IMG/VR virus record: IMGVR_UViG_3300032268_001078
Location: 115,716 to 179,715 of that record
Origin: a virus
Strand: one strand, 5' to 3'
Length of the DNA: 64,000 bases
Shown here: one piece after another, positions 1-9,002 of the stretch
Numbering within the stretch: position 1 is the stretch's first letter
Layout: the number at the start of each line of letters is the position of its first letter
The notes under the pieces: model-generated
The model's input: the letters and a program-made list of their open reading frames with translations, nothing else
Told to the model about the DNA's origin: nothing
The model's database searches: none
Program-made: the position numbers and the translations under genes

Positions 1-2638
1 TTGTTATAATAGTATCTGAGGATGTAGGTAGAGTGTTATTTCTTTTCCAAATATTTAATGTTGTTGTAGAACCTGTATTTGATGTTAAAATAAATCCTTT
101 TATAGATCCTGAATACGGTGAATAAAATATACTGTTGGTTTTACTTCCTACTGTTATTGGAGTTGGAATACTACCTAAATTAAATGTAATTGTTCTTGAT
201 TCTGTAATAGAAGTAGAAGCAGTTATAGAATAGGAACTTGTTCCTAATAAACTACCTGTAAATCCTAAAGTTGATATTATAGACCCAGTCACAGTCAAAC
301 TTCCTGTTATTATAGCTGATCCTGTAAAAGGAAATGCTCCACCACCACCAGTGTAACTTACAGTTACATCTCCTACTCCACTTCCAGGTGAAACAGATAT
401 ACTTGAACCTGCTATAATTTTTGTTACAGCACCACCGCCTCCTCCTCCTGATCCTGTATTAATAGTGATTGGAAATGTTGAACCGTCACCTTTAGTGAAA
501 GTAATTGTGTTTAGATTTACAGAAGCAGTTGTTAATAATGAACCGGTGTCTGTACTCCCACCGCCTCCTCCGTTCATAGCATAACTAGCAGTTAAAGCAT
601 AACTTGAACTTAAGGATTGGTTTGAATAAGACGAAGTTCCTAATAAAGATCCAGTAAATCCATTAGTTGATTGTATACTACCTGTTACTACTAAATTACC
701 TGCTATATTCTGTGATCCTGTATTTGTTAATACTTCATGCCATCCTGGTTGTGATCCAGAATTGTAGTAATAAAGTCCTTCTGTAGCAGAAGATGTAATG
801 TAGGTTATAAGACCTTGAGCCGGACTACTTATGTTTGATGTTAGGTTTGTTCTAGGTGGTAAGAAACCTTTTGTTGTACTATTTGCCTGTAAAACTGCCG
901 AAGGTACTTCAGATTGTCCAGATCCAAAATTACCCCAGTTTGTTATTGTTATACTATTTGTATTGATACCTTGAGCACCTGCTCCAATGATGGTATAACC
1001 ATCATCTCTAACTCTAAATACTTGTGTACCACTACTATTTTGAACTAAGAGAGCATTGGTGACAGATGTTGTTCCTGATCCTTTAACTAATAAACTATTA
1101 GTATTAGAACCTGTGATTGTTAAAGTACCTGCTATGTTCTGTGGCCCGGTATCATTTAATACTTTAGTCCATGCCTGATATGATCCTGAGTTATAATAGT
1201 AAAGTCCTTCTGTATCAGAAGATGTAATGTATGTTATTAAACCTTGAGCAGGACTGCTTATACTTGAGGTTAGGTTTGTTCTAGGTGGTAAGAATCCTTT
1301 TGTTGTAGACCGAACTTCAAATATTGCAGAGGTATTAGTAGCTCCAGCAGTTGCAGCTACGTTAATCCCTCCATTAACAGCAAAAAGTGTCATATCAAAT
1401 TGCGAACTTAATTGCATACGACCACCATTACTACCATTTAGTGTTCCTCCACCATTACCATTTACGGTAAATGATGAACCTAAATTAATTCCTCCATCGT
1501 CAGCAACTTTAAAATACTGAGTTCCTGCACTATTCTGAACTAGAAATGAAGATGACAATGAACTTGTAGTTTGGCCTACTATATGTAATGAAGCAGAAGG
1601 TATTATTGTTCCTACTCCTATAAGTCTATTATCAAGTATTGCTAGTGAAGCAGATGCGTTAGCATTTTCTATTCTTAAAGTTGTGGTAGCAGTAGTTGTA
1701 CCTGCTCCTTTTACAGTTAATCGAGCAGGTGGGGTTTCAGTCGTCACGTAGGTATTTCCTACAGCCATGTAACTAGGAGCTGAGACATGTCCGTTAAGAT
1801 TTATATACAGTCCATTATTGTTGTTTGCCCTAATTCTAAAATTGTTATAATTTGTAGTTAAAAGAGCATCTGAACCTATATCTTTAAATTGAAATTCTTT
1901 ACCATTTATCGCTATAACTGATTGTGATGAACCTGTCACTGTTAAAGATCCAGTGACAGTCAAACTTCCTGTTATTACTGCGCTTCCTGTATATGGAAAA
2001 GTTGAACCACCCCCACCACCTCCTGATCCTGTATTTACAGTAATTGGAAATGTAGTTCCATCTCCTTTAGTAAAAGTAATAGTATTTAAATTAACAGATG
2101 CTGTTACTAGTAAAGATCCTGTGTCTGTATTTCCACCTCCACCTCCGCCATTTAAAGCATAACTAGCTGTTAAAGCATAAGAAGAAGTTCCTAATAATGA
2201 GCCTGTGAATCCCTGTGTTGCTGTTATTGATCCTGTAACTACTAAAGAACCAGATATTATAGCAGATCCTGTATATGGAAAAGATGAATTTTCTTCATTT
2301 AATATTCCTCCTACTGAAGCTATAGCAAAACCACTTTCTAAAGTTGGAAAAGTTATTGTTGCACTTGAAGTACTATTTAATAATAAGTTTTGAGGAATAA
2401 TTTGATTATAATTTGAATCAAAAACTGTTATAATTGGTGTTCTTGTTCCTAAATTATGATTAAATACCCAAGTATCTGAATTACTAAATGAAGATGTTAT
2501 TACAGATCCAGATCCAGATCCAGAAACATATATATTTGTAGTTCCTCCGTTTAAAGCATATGAAGCAGTTCCAAATAAAGATCCTGTATATGAACCTGTT
2601 TGATTAAAGTCTATTTGATGTAATTTGATTAATGCCAT
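1..2638 (-). CDS. Tail-fibre-like repeat protein, C-terminus beyond window
   Basis: An uninterrupted frame starts at ATG 2638 (MALIKLHQIDF...) and stays open in the positions I checked to base 2, about 879 codons, so the C-terminus lies outside the window. The protein is Gly/Ser/Thr-rich and low in charge. It repeats phrases such as 'GFTGSLLGTSSY', 'ALTASYALNGG' and 'ITGSLTVTGS', with Gly-rich linkers (GSGGGGGG). A 'GFLPPRTNLTS...SPAQGLITYITSS...GLYYYNSGS' segment appears twice (DNA about 721-880 and 1141-1310). Such segments are common in fibre proteins of Bacteroidetes phages. It lies just downstream of the neck genes. Likely a receptor-binding or fibre protein; which fibre cannot be told. 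Confidence 0.8.
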   Translation of the reverse strand, partial: MALIKLHQIDFNQTGSYTGSLFGTASYALNGGTTNIYVSGSGSGSVITSSFSNSDTWVFNHNLGTRTPIITVFDSNYNQIIPQNLLLNSTSSATITFPTLESGFAIASVGGILNEENSSFPYTGSAIISGSLVVTGSITATQGFTGSLLGTSSYALTASYALNGGGGGGNTDTGSLLVTASVNLNTITFTKGDGTTFPITVNTGSGGGGGGSTFPYTGSAVITGSLTVTGSLTVTGSSQSVIAINGKEFQFKDIGSDALLTTNYNNFRIRANNNNGLYINLNGHVSAPSYMAVGNTYVTTETPPARLTVKGAGTTTATTTLRIENANASASLAILDNRLIGVGTIIPSASLHIVGQTTSSLSSSFLVQNSAGTQYFKVADDGGINLGSSFTVNGNGGGTLNGSNGGRMQLSSQFDMTLFAVNGGINVAATAGATNTSAIFEVRSTTKGFLPPRTNLTSSISSPAQGLITYITSSDTEGLYYYNSGSYQAWTKVLNDTGPQNIAGTLTITGSNTNSLLVKGSGTTSVTNALLVQNSSGTQVFRVRDDGYTIIGAGAQGINTNSITITNWGNFGSGQSEVPSAVLQANSTTKGFLPPRTNLTSNISSPAQGLITYITSSATEGLYYYNSGSQPGWHEVLTNTGSQNIAGNLVVTGSIQSTNGFTGSLLGTSSYSNQSLSSSYALTASYAMNGGGGGSTDTGSLLTTASVNLNTITFTKGDGSTFPITINTGSGGGGGGAVTKIIAGSSISVSPGSGVGDVTVSYTGGGGAFPFTGSAIITGSLTVTGSIISTLGFTGSLLGTSSYSITASTSITESRTITFNLGSIPTPITVGSKTNSIFYSPYSGSIKGFILTSNTGSTTTLNIWKRNNTLPTSSDTIIT

Positions 2639-2644
2639 TTCTTA

Positions 2645-3844
2645 CTATATGTATTTTCCTATTACTATCACATAATCTCCAACAATAACTGATGATGATC
2701 CACTAAATGTGATTTTAATATCACTTCCTTCTTGTTCAATTTCAAATAAAGTTGAGTCAATTGTTACTCCATTTACATAAACAATAAAGTTTAATTTACT
2801 TGTAGGTGTTAATGATAATGGAGCAGTTAAAATTGTTCTATTTCTTAAATAAGCCAAGTTATTACTCACTACTTCAGCTTGACTTGTAGTATTTGTGTTT
2901 AAATAATTAATAACTAAACTATAATCTGGTGGAGTTCCTCCTCCACCGCCTCCTGGAATAACTTGTGTATCAACTCTAGTTTTAGTATTAACAGGAACAG
3001 TATACATACTTGAAATGTATCCTTCATTAAATTTAACTGTTCCTTTACTCACAAAATTCATTTCATGAGACATAAAAGCATTAACAGTATCTGGAATTAA
3101 GTATCCATGTAGTGTTAAAGTAATTTTAGAAGTTACAGTTCTTTCTTCATCTTGTGTATATGAGTTCACTGTTGAAAAACTATTAGCATTTACGCGGAAA
3201 TAATAGCGGTTCTTATCGCCCCAATAGCTGTTTTCAGCATATTGTATGCTTTCAATAACTCTGTTTAATTGCTCAACGAAATTTGTATAAATTGTTAAAT
3301 CATAAGTTATGTTTACATAATCAGGATGAGCAACCATTTTAAATTCTTTAACAGGTTGTCTGTTGTTTAAAACTCCAAAATTATCATAAGCATTTTTAGT
3401 TGTATAAGATTGTTGGAATATATGTAAATTTTGAGCTACATTACTATCAAGATTTCTACCAATTGTTCTTATTTTTTCTATATTTGTACGATTTACTACA
3501 ATAACAGGAGTTAAAATTTTATTATTAACGTCTCTTAAGTATCCGTCTTTTTGCATTGCTACCCATCTTTCAGGATAAGCATAAATAACAGGTACTTCTA
3601 TTAATTCAGTATTTTGATAAATTGTAGGTTTAATGTTTTCTTTAATATGGTTTAACACAGCTGTGTCTAAGTCAATTAATCTAACACTAAAATCTTTAGT
3701 TCTTGAGTCTTTAGATGATACTTTAGTAGCTCTATTTTTACTTATTGCTGGTTCCTTACCATAGTCAACTAAATCATAAGGTTCAATTTTTTCTTGAACT
3801 CTTTCAGCTGGTGTTTTTGGTATAGGTTTTCTAATTTGAGCCAT
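2645..3844 (-). CDS. Tail sheath stabiliser / completion protein, gp15-like
   Basis: 399 residues. The central part matches the T4 gp15 pattern as I recall it: 'VPVIYAYPERWV' (T4 has a 'VPITYAS' stretch), then 'TPVIVVNRTNIEKIR', then 'YDLTIYTNFVEQLNRVIESI' (T4 'YELSIFTRYEDDMFQIVEQI'), and 'ITLTLHGYLIPD' near the end of the domain. In T4, gp15 caps the sheath and tube and joins the tail to the neck. T4 gp15 is about 270 residues; this one has an N-terminal basic extension and a C-terminal Gly-rich linker (GGGGGG near residue 297) plus an extra domain of about 95 residues. It directly follows gp14- and gp13-like genes, sharing one base with the gp14-like gene (TAATG), which supports the call. 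Confidence 0.72.
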   Translation of the reverse strand: MAQIRKPIPKTPAERVQEKIEPYDLVDYGKEPAISKNRATKVSSKDSRTKDFSVRLIDLDTAVLNHIKENIKPTIYQNTELIEVPVIYAYPERWVAMQKDGYLRDVNNKILTPVIVVNRTNIEKIRTIGRNLDSNVAQNLHIFQQSYTTKNAYDNFGVLNNRQPVKEFKMVAHPDYVNITYDLTIYTNFVEQLNRVIESIQYAENSYWGDKNRYYFRVNANSFSTVNSYTQDEERTVTSKITLTLHGYLIPDTVNAFMSHEMNFVSKGTVKFNEGYISSMYTVPVNTKTRVDTQVIPGGGGGGTPPDYSLVINYLNTNTTSQAEVVSNNLAYLRNRTILTAPLSLTPTSKLNFIVYVNGVTIDSTLFEIEQEGSDIKITFSGSSSVIVGDYVIVIGKYI

Positions 3845-4446
3845 TATTGTAATTTATAAGGTATTAAATTTAAATGAGTTACTCGAGTCATATGAGCATC
3901 TAATTCATACATTAAACTTTCTCCTCGTTTAAATAAAGGATTTGATTCAAATGTTCCTTGAAGATAATACTGATCATCATTTCCAAACATAATGTGATTT
4001 TCATTTACATTATGAAGTTCATAGTATCTTTCTCTGTCTAATAAAATATCTCCTACTTCAGGAAATACTCCTATTTGAACTAACATTTCATGAACAAACC
4101 AAAATTTACTTTGTTGAGTATTAGTAGGTCCATAATCATCTACTTGTATTCTTTCATCACCTCTATCAATATAACACTTCATCATTACTGGTTCATAGTA
4201 GTATTTTGATAAAGATTCACCATAAATGTTCACATTAGATTGTTGGGGAATAATTTTATAGTATGCTACTTGCATAGACATAAGTCTCTTGTAACCTTCT
4301 GTAACAGAAGACACTTGAAAATCTACATCTTGTCCAGGAGCAAATGGATTAGGTCTAGCATTTCCATCAGGATTTGATGGAGTTGCTTGATAATCACCGG
4401 GTGTTGTAACCGCCTGTCCTGGCCTTCTAAAAAATGCACCAGCCAT
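3844..4446 (-). CDS. Neck protein, gp14-like
   Basis: 200 residues. Features resembling T4 gp14: a 'NIYGESLSKYYYEPVMMKCYID' region, an early 'FWFVHEMLVQIGVFPEVGDILL' stretch and a 'YYELHNVNENHIMFGNDDQYYLQGTFE' segment. Gp14 family proteins have the same order (coordinate of tail entry, low-oxygen-like DILL/DLIY loop, then a beta strand with 'FEI.FVE...PFY.LG'). Gp14 and gp13 form the neck that seals the filled head before tail joining. The gene sits between gp13-like and gp15-like genes with one-base overlaps on both sides, the same 13-14-15 order as T4. It is shorter than T4 gp14 (256). The family call rests on context plus weak motif similarity. Confidence 0.65.
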   Translation of the reverse strand: MAGAFFRRPGQAVTTPGDYQATPSNPDGNARPNPFAPGQDVDFQVSSVTEGYKRLMSMQVAYYKIIPQQSNVNIYGESLSKYYYEPVMMKCYIDRGDERIQVDDYGPTNTQQSKFWFVHEMLVQIGVFPEVGDILLDRERYYELHNVNENHIMFGNDDQYYLQGTFESNPLFKRGESLMYELDAHMTRVTHLNLIPYKLQ

Positions 4447-5954
4447 TATAATATATAAATTTGATTAGGTAATGGAATATTTTTTGAGATTGTATTAGTA
4501 AATTCAACTTCAGCAGCTTGTCTTTCTAATTGTTTTTGTCTGCTTGTTTGATCTAAAAAATCTCTTAATTGTTCTAGTAATTTATCTTTATCATTTTGTG
4601 ATTGAGACATTAAATCTCCAGAACTCATTGCTCCTATTTTAGGAACATCAGCACTTGGAAATTTACCTCTAGAAAATCCTAAAGTTTCTTTAGCTAATGC
4701 TAAAGCATAACGCATAATCCAACTTCTTCCTACTGAATTAATTTCAGAGTATGTTGGATTCATATAAGGAACTCGAGTTACATCAGTAATTATAGGTCCA
4801 GTTGGTTTAGTGTTATTATTAAGATTTTGATTTTGATTTTCTATGTCTTTTTTATTAGCATATTCAATCCAATATTTTCCTGAATGTTCAGGTCTTGGAA
4901 ATATTGTTAAATTATTATTGTTTATACTAAAACTAAATCCACTACTTCTAACGTTTCTAGCCATTTCAATTTCTTGAATTCTTTGAACGTCAAAATACAC
5001 AGGCCATACAATATAATTGTTTCCTGAGTAACCATTATAAATACCCCATCCATCTGGGTAAGCACTTACACCACCTAATCCAGGAAATGGATTGTTGTAT
5101 TGGGCAATAGCAGGAAGAGCTTCATAAAACACACGAGTTACTACTACATCTTCTCCTTGAGCCATCCAATTATTAACAGTTGAAATAGTTTTTAAATCAT
5201 AAACTTGTTGACCATGAACTACATCAATACTTCCACTGTATGTAGGAATACTTTTAATAAATGCTTGATCTGCAAATTTATTAGATATTTTAATTACACC
5301 TCCTAAAGTTCTGTCTACTACACGAGTATTCATTAAATTATCTGATTTATAAGGAATATAACTTGCAGAAACATTAGAATTTGACAAATTACATCTATAA
5401 TCAGTGATTATAACAATATTTTCTCCATCTTTATGTGTAAATCTTGCTAAACTATTTCCACACCCTCCGTCTAAACTTAAACCTTGTAAACTTCCAGAGT
5501 CAGCTAAAGCTAAAGCAGGAAAGTAAGGAGCTTTATTTACATAGAAAATACTACCAGAAGCAATTGCTTGGGTAAAATATGGATCATTATTAAAATCTGC
5601 TGCTGTTGCTGTGTGAGATGGTCCAAAATTCAACAGAGTTTGTTTGTAAGTTACGTTGTAATCACAAAGAAACATATCAGTCGGCGATCCCTCAAGACTT
5701 AAGTAATTCTCGCGTATTTTATACAAATAAACTTCATTACCATAAGTTGTAACTGCTTCTTCATAAGCAGCGTATATTTGAAAATCTACTAATTCAACAT
5801 CAACTACACCATATCCTAAACGACGAGTTATATAAAAACATGCTTTTTGAGCGTCTGTTTGAAAAACAGGATCGTTGTCATAGTACCCCCATGGAGTATT
5901 TCCTTTTACTGGAAGTAAGTCGGTTGTGGATAGGGCATAGTTGTAGTCACTCAT
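4446..5954 (-). CDS. Neck protein / head completion adaptor, gp13-like
   Basis: 502 residues, longer than T4 gp13 (309). The N-terminal 'ACFYITRRLGYGVVDVELVD' followed by 'QIYAAYEEAVTTYG' matches the T4 gp13 start (RRLG...NVELT..QIYDCI..ALELYG) and the general helical adaptor domain of head-tail connectors. Near the C-terminus 'RSWIMRYALALAKETLGFSRGKF' matches T4 'RWVKDYATALAKELNGQ'. The extra length is a central beta-rich insertion (about residues 130-330). It would bind the portal ring after DNA packaging. The late-type motif 5963-5970 lies just upstream of the ATG. Followed without gap by the gp14-like gene. Confidence 0.75.
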   Translation of the reverse strand: MSDYNYALSTTDLLPVKGNTPWGYYDNDPVFQTDAQKACFYITRRLGYGVVDVELVDFQIYAAYEEAVTTYGNEVYLYKIRENYLSLEGSPTDMFLCDYNVTYKQTLLNFGPSHTATAADFNNDPYFTQAIASGSIFYVNKAPYFPALALADSGSLQGLSLDGGCGNSLARFTHKDGENIVIITDYRCNLSNSNVSASYIPYKSDNLMNTRVVDRTLGGVIKISNKFADQAFIKSIPTYSGSIDVVHGQQVYDLKTISTVNNWMAQGEDVVVTRVFYEALPAIAQYNNPFPGLGGVSAYPDGWGIYNGYSGNNYIVWPVYFDVQRIQEIEMARNVRSSGFSFSINNNNLTIFPRPEHSGKYWIEYANKKDIENQNQNLNNNTKPTGPIITDVTRVPYMNPTYSEINSVGRSWIMRYALALAKETLGFSRGKFPSADVPKIGAMSSGDLMSQSQNDKDKLLEQLRDFLDQTSRQKQLERQAAEVEFTNTISKNIPLPNQIYIL

Positions 5955-5977
5955 AGTCAGTAATAAATATTACTTAT

Positions 5978-6685
5978 TTAATCTCTTAATTGTTTGTAAA
6001 TTTCAAGTATAGGTTCAACTATAGGATGTCTGTGGTTTGTTTTTAAATGAATACTTGCTACTCCTGAAACAGCTGTAACTGCTCTACTCATAAAAAATAA
6101 ACCACTGTCTTTCTTTTGTTTTAAATCAATTTGACCTGTATCACCAACAATAGCCATTTTACTACCTTCACATAAACGAGTTACTGCTAATTCCATTTGA
6201 CCATCTGTAATATTTTGTGCTTCATCTAAAATAATAAAACTATTACTAAAGTTTCTACCTCTCATAAAGGCAAATGGAATAATTTCTATTCTACCTTCTG
6301 CAATTTCTTTATCAATTTTTTCTTTATTGTATAATCGATACATGTTATCATAAATAGGTGCAATAAATGGATCTAACTTATCTTTTAAGTTTCCAGGTAA
6401 GAATCCAATTTCTTCCTTCGCTGTTACTACAGGTCTTGCTACAATGATTTTTTCAACTTCTTTGTTAAACAATAAATCTAAAGCGGCTTGACATGCTACT
6501 AATGTTTTACCACTACCAGCTAATCCTGTCAATACTGTAATAGTATTGTCTAGAATCATTTGTTTAGCTTGTTTTTGCTCTGTGTTTAAAGAAATGTTAA
6601 ATTTAATTGGGTTTTTTGGCTTGCGCTTCTCTTTGAAGTTGTGATTTGCTACCGCAGTCACTACTCTATCTACATTGTTATCCAT
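5978..6685 (-). CDS. phoH: PhoH-like P-loop ATPase
   Basis: 235 residues. Walker A 'GLAGSGKT' at 54-61, 'IVARPVVTAKEEIGFLPG' and Walker B 'IILDEAQN' (151-158), then 'AIVGDTGQIDL' and 'HLKTNHRHPIV', the full PhoH signature. PhoH proteins are ATPases related to RNA helicases; they are common in marine and freshwater phages, where the role is unknown. It lies between the capsid and neck genes, which is unusual compared with T4. A late-type ATATTTAT motif (6700-6707, read on the minus strand) is 14 nt upstream of the ATG. Confidence 0.93.
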   Translation of the reverse strand: MDNNVDRVVTAVANHNFKEKRKPKNPIKFNISLNTEQKQAKQMILDNTITVLTGLAGSGKTLVACQAALDLLFNKEVEKIIVARPVVTAKEEIGFLPGNLKDKLDPFIAPIYDNMYRLYNKEKIDKEIAEGRIEIIPFAFMRGRNFSNSFIILDEAQNITDGQMELAVTRLCEGSKMAIVGDTGQIDLKQKKDSGLFFMSRAVTAVSGVASIHLKTNHRHPIVEPILEIYKQLRD

Positions 6686-6714
6686 AACGTGTGTTGATAA
6701 TAAATATAAATTTA

Positions 6715-7221
6715 TTACAACAGCTTGTTGGATTTTCGTCTATTTTCTGTAATTAGTAAAGGCTGAGTATTGGTATAATGAAAAGTTCCTTTTTTACTAA
6801 GAGGAATAATATGATCTATTTCCCAATAAGTTCCCCAATTGTCCCATGACATTTCTGAAGTAAATTGATTTTCTAAATGTTGTTTGTAAACTTGAATATC
6901 ACAACCTAAGTACTCGTCTGTACTTCTGTCTTTTTCGTCTTTTAAGCTATTGTAAATTCTAGCTCTTAAAGCTTCTTTTAATTTTACTTCAGGATTTTGT
7001 CTTCGTTTTCTAGCAGCCTCAGTAAGTTGTTGAGTTCTATGTTGTTTTTGTTTAGGAGATAAATTAGCTAATCTGTTTTTATGATAATCTCCTGTATATT
7101 TTGACTTTTCTTTTTCCTTTCTGCAGGATTTACAACCACTCAACATACCACTTTTGTGATCTTTACTTTTATAATACTCAGTAATAGATTTATCTACACC
7201 ACAGATTGTGCATTTTATCAT
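6715..7221 (-). CDS. Free-standing HNH endonuclease
   Basis: 168 residues. The N-terminus has a Cys4 zinc knuckle (CTICG at 4-8 and CKSCR near 30-34). The C-terminus holds the HNH core 'EIDHIIPLSK' followed by 'NTQPLLITENRRKSNK', with 'W..WGTYWEIDH' before it. Such proteins are phage homing endonucleases that cut a neighbour's intronless allele. It sits alone between the capsid gene terminator and phoH, consistent with a mobile insertion. The ATG is preceded by a late-type motif that lies beside the terminator's T-tract (7227-7234). Confidence 0.88.
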   Translation of the reverse strand: MIKCTICGVDKSITEYYKSKDHKSGMLSGCKSCRKEKEKSKYTGDYHKNRLANLSPKQKQHRTQQLTEAARKRRQNPEVKLKEALRARIYNSLKDEKDRSTDEYLGCDIQVYKQHLENQFTSEMSWDNWGTYWEIDHIIPLSKKGTFHYTNTQPLLITENRRKSNKLL

Positions 7222-7233
7222 ATGTTATAAATA

Positions 7234-7262
7234 TAAAAAAAGGCTTGGCAAAAGCCAAGCCT
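7234..7262 (-). terminator. Intrinsic terminator of the capsid gene
   Basis: Perfect 9-bp stem AGGCTTGGC / GCCAAGCCT (7254-7262 with 7241-7249, TTTT loop), followed on the minus strand by seven T residues. It lies 25 nt after the major capsid protein stop codon. Confidence 0.9.
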
Positions 7263-7286
7263 CTTTTAAATCAGGTTTAGGTTAGA

Positions 7287-8975
7287 TTAAACTACATCTA
7301 AATCCGCTACTAAGATTTTTCCGTAGTAATCAGGACGGATCATTTTCTTAGCGTATCTTGTCATTATCCCCTTGCGTGGAGTGAAGGTTTCAGGATCGTA
7401 GATAAGAGGAGTCATAATCAATGGAACATATGGAGCATAAACTGCACCAGTTTCCAAGAATTGACCACCTTTATAACCTAATAAAATTGTGTTATCTTTG
7501 AAGTATGGGTTTTTGTAAACTTTGTAACGACCGTTGATAGCACCAATCTTTTGAACACCAAATGCATATTTCATTGTTTCAGCATCAGTATTGTCAGCTG
7601 CAAATCCTGGAATTGATTCCAAAATAGTAGCTACTGCTGGAGAAATAACCATGAAATTAGCACCACCACGTAAAGTTCTTTGGTGGATGATGTTAGAGAT
7701 TTTTTGCAATTTGATTCCTAAAGTTTGGAACCAAGACATTTGGTTGTAGTAAACACCAGCTGTGTTACTTACAAATGCGTTTTGAGCTGCGTTGATTTGG
7801 TTACCAACTTTTGCAGACCAAAATTCAGTTGTAGCTGCACCTTGCAACAACATACCTAAAATTTCAAGATCAATTTCCATTGAAATTTGTTCAGACAACA
7901 ATGAAGTTAATTCAGCTTCAGCATCCAAGTTTTGGTATGCGTTCAAGTCTTGAGCAAATTCAGGAGTCCATTGAGCTTTCATTTTACGAGTTTCAGCAGT
8001 AATACTGTCAGAACGTAATTTGATGTTGATTTCAGGGAAAACAATACTTGTGTTTGATTGAGCATTAGGAAAAGCTAAACCACTATTGCCATCTTCAAAA
8101 TCACCAGCATTGAATGGGTTTACTGTAGTTTCTTTAAAGAAGTAAGCAATACCAGCAGTACCGGCAGAAGCAGTAGCAGCTACACCAGTAGCAGAAGCAG
8201 TTACATACCAATAAACATTTCCGTCAGCTTTAATATTAGTTAATTCAGCCAATACAGTATTTGGAGTAGTTCCAGAACCACTGATGTACCAAGCAGAAAT
8301 TGCAGATAAATCAGCAATAACACCAGAACCAGTAAATGCACTTGAAGCAGAAACTTCAAAGATTTGACCAGCAGCTAAAGAAGCTGTATAACGAGCATCA
8401 AAATTTAATTTAGCGAAATCACCAACTGTAGTTTGAGATAAAGTTTTAGCTTTCAAAGTAACAGAAGCTGAAAATTCGTTACGAGTGTAACCATAACGAC
8501 CTTGACCATAGTAACCACCTTCAGCTAAGTTACTGAAGTTACTGTTACCAAATCCAGGTGCTGGTGTACCATATAAAGAATCACCACTAGAGAAAGGAGC
8601 TTTATTAGTTCCATATTGGAAATCCAAATAGAAGATAAGTCCTGAAGGCATAGACATAGGTTGTACGCTAACAAATTCTTTAGCTACAACTTGACCAAAG
8701 ATCTTACGAATCATTGGTAAAGCAACACCAGCCCATTGGTAACCGTTACCAACCTGGAAACCAGATGCTGGTGAACTTTGAGGGCCTGATGTATTAGTTT
8801 CAACGATAAGTTGTTTAGCTTGGTTTTCCAACAACATAGACATATTAGTCTTGTCATATCCACTCAAACCTTCCAACAAACCAGATTTACCCCATTTGCC
8901 TGCTAAACGAGCTGCGTCGTTTTGCAAAGACTGCCATGGGTTAGCAGATTCGAGGAGTTGATTAATTGTACTCAT
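7287..8975 (-). CDS. Major capsid protein, gp23-like
   Basis: 562 residues. Contains gp23-type stretches: 'GFQVGNGYQWAGVALPMIRKIFG' early, 'LIFYLDFQYG', 'TAETRKMKAQWTPEFAQDLNAYQNLDAEAELTSLLSEQISMEIDLEIL' in the middle, and 'PRKGIMTRYAKKMIRPDYYGKI' at the end. It assembles the head shell. The N-terminus 'MSTINQLLESANPWQSL' has an (L/I)xE site (LLE|S), the type cut by gp21 protease in T4 gp23 maturation. Leader is A-rich (AAAATAAA before ATG) with no Shine-Dalgarno. Directly follows the scaffold gene and is followed by a strong terminator, as expected for the most abundant virion protein. Confidence 0.95.
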   Translation of the reverse strand: MSTINQLLESANPWQSLQNDAARLAGKWGKSGLLEGLSGYDKTNMSMLLENQAKQLIVETNTSGPQSSPASGFQVGNGYQWAGVALPMIRKIFGQVVAKEFVSVQPMSMPSGLIFYLDFQYGTNKAPFSSGDSLYGTPAPGFGNSNFSNLAEGGYYGQGRYGYTRNEFSASVTLKAKTLSQTTVGDFAKLNFDARYTASLAAGQIFEVSASSAFTGSGVIADLSAISAWYISGSGTTPNTVLAELTNIKADGNVYWYVTASATGVAATASAGTAGIAYFFKETTVNPFNAGDFEDGNSGLAFPNAQSNTSIVFPEINIKLRSDSITAETRKMKAQWTPEFAQDLNAYQNLDAEAELTSLLSEQISMEIDLEILGMLLQGAATTEFWSAKVGNQINAAQNAFVSNTAGVYYNQMSWFQTLGIKLQKISNIIHQRTLRGGANFMVISPAVATILESIPGFAADNTDAETMKYAFGVQKIGAINGRYKVYKNPYFKDNTILLGYKGGQFLETGAVYAPYVPLIMTPLIYDPETFTPRKGIMTRYAKKMIRPDYYGKILVADLDVV

Positions 8976-9002
8976 TTTATTTTTTTTTGTTTTGTTTTAA
9001 GT

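Noticed and set aside
1953-2393. Plus-strand frames inside the left-end fibre gene
   Set aside because: Translate to Pro/Val-rich antisense of fibre repeats; the minus frame explains the DNA.
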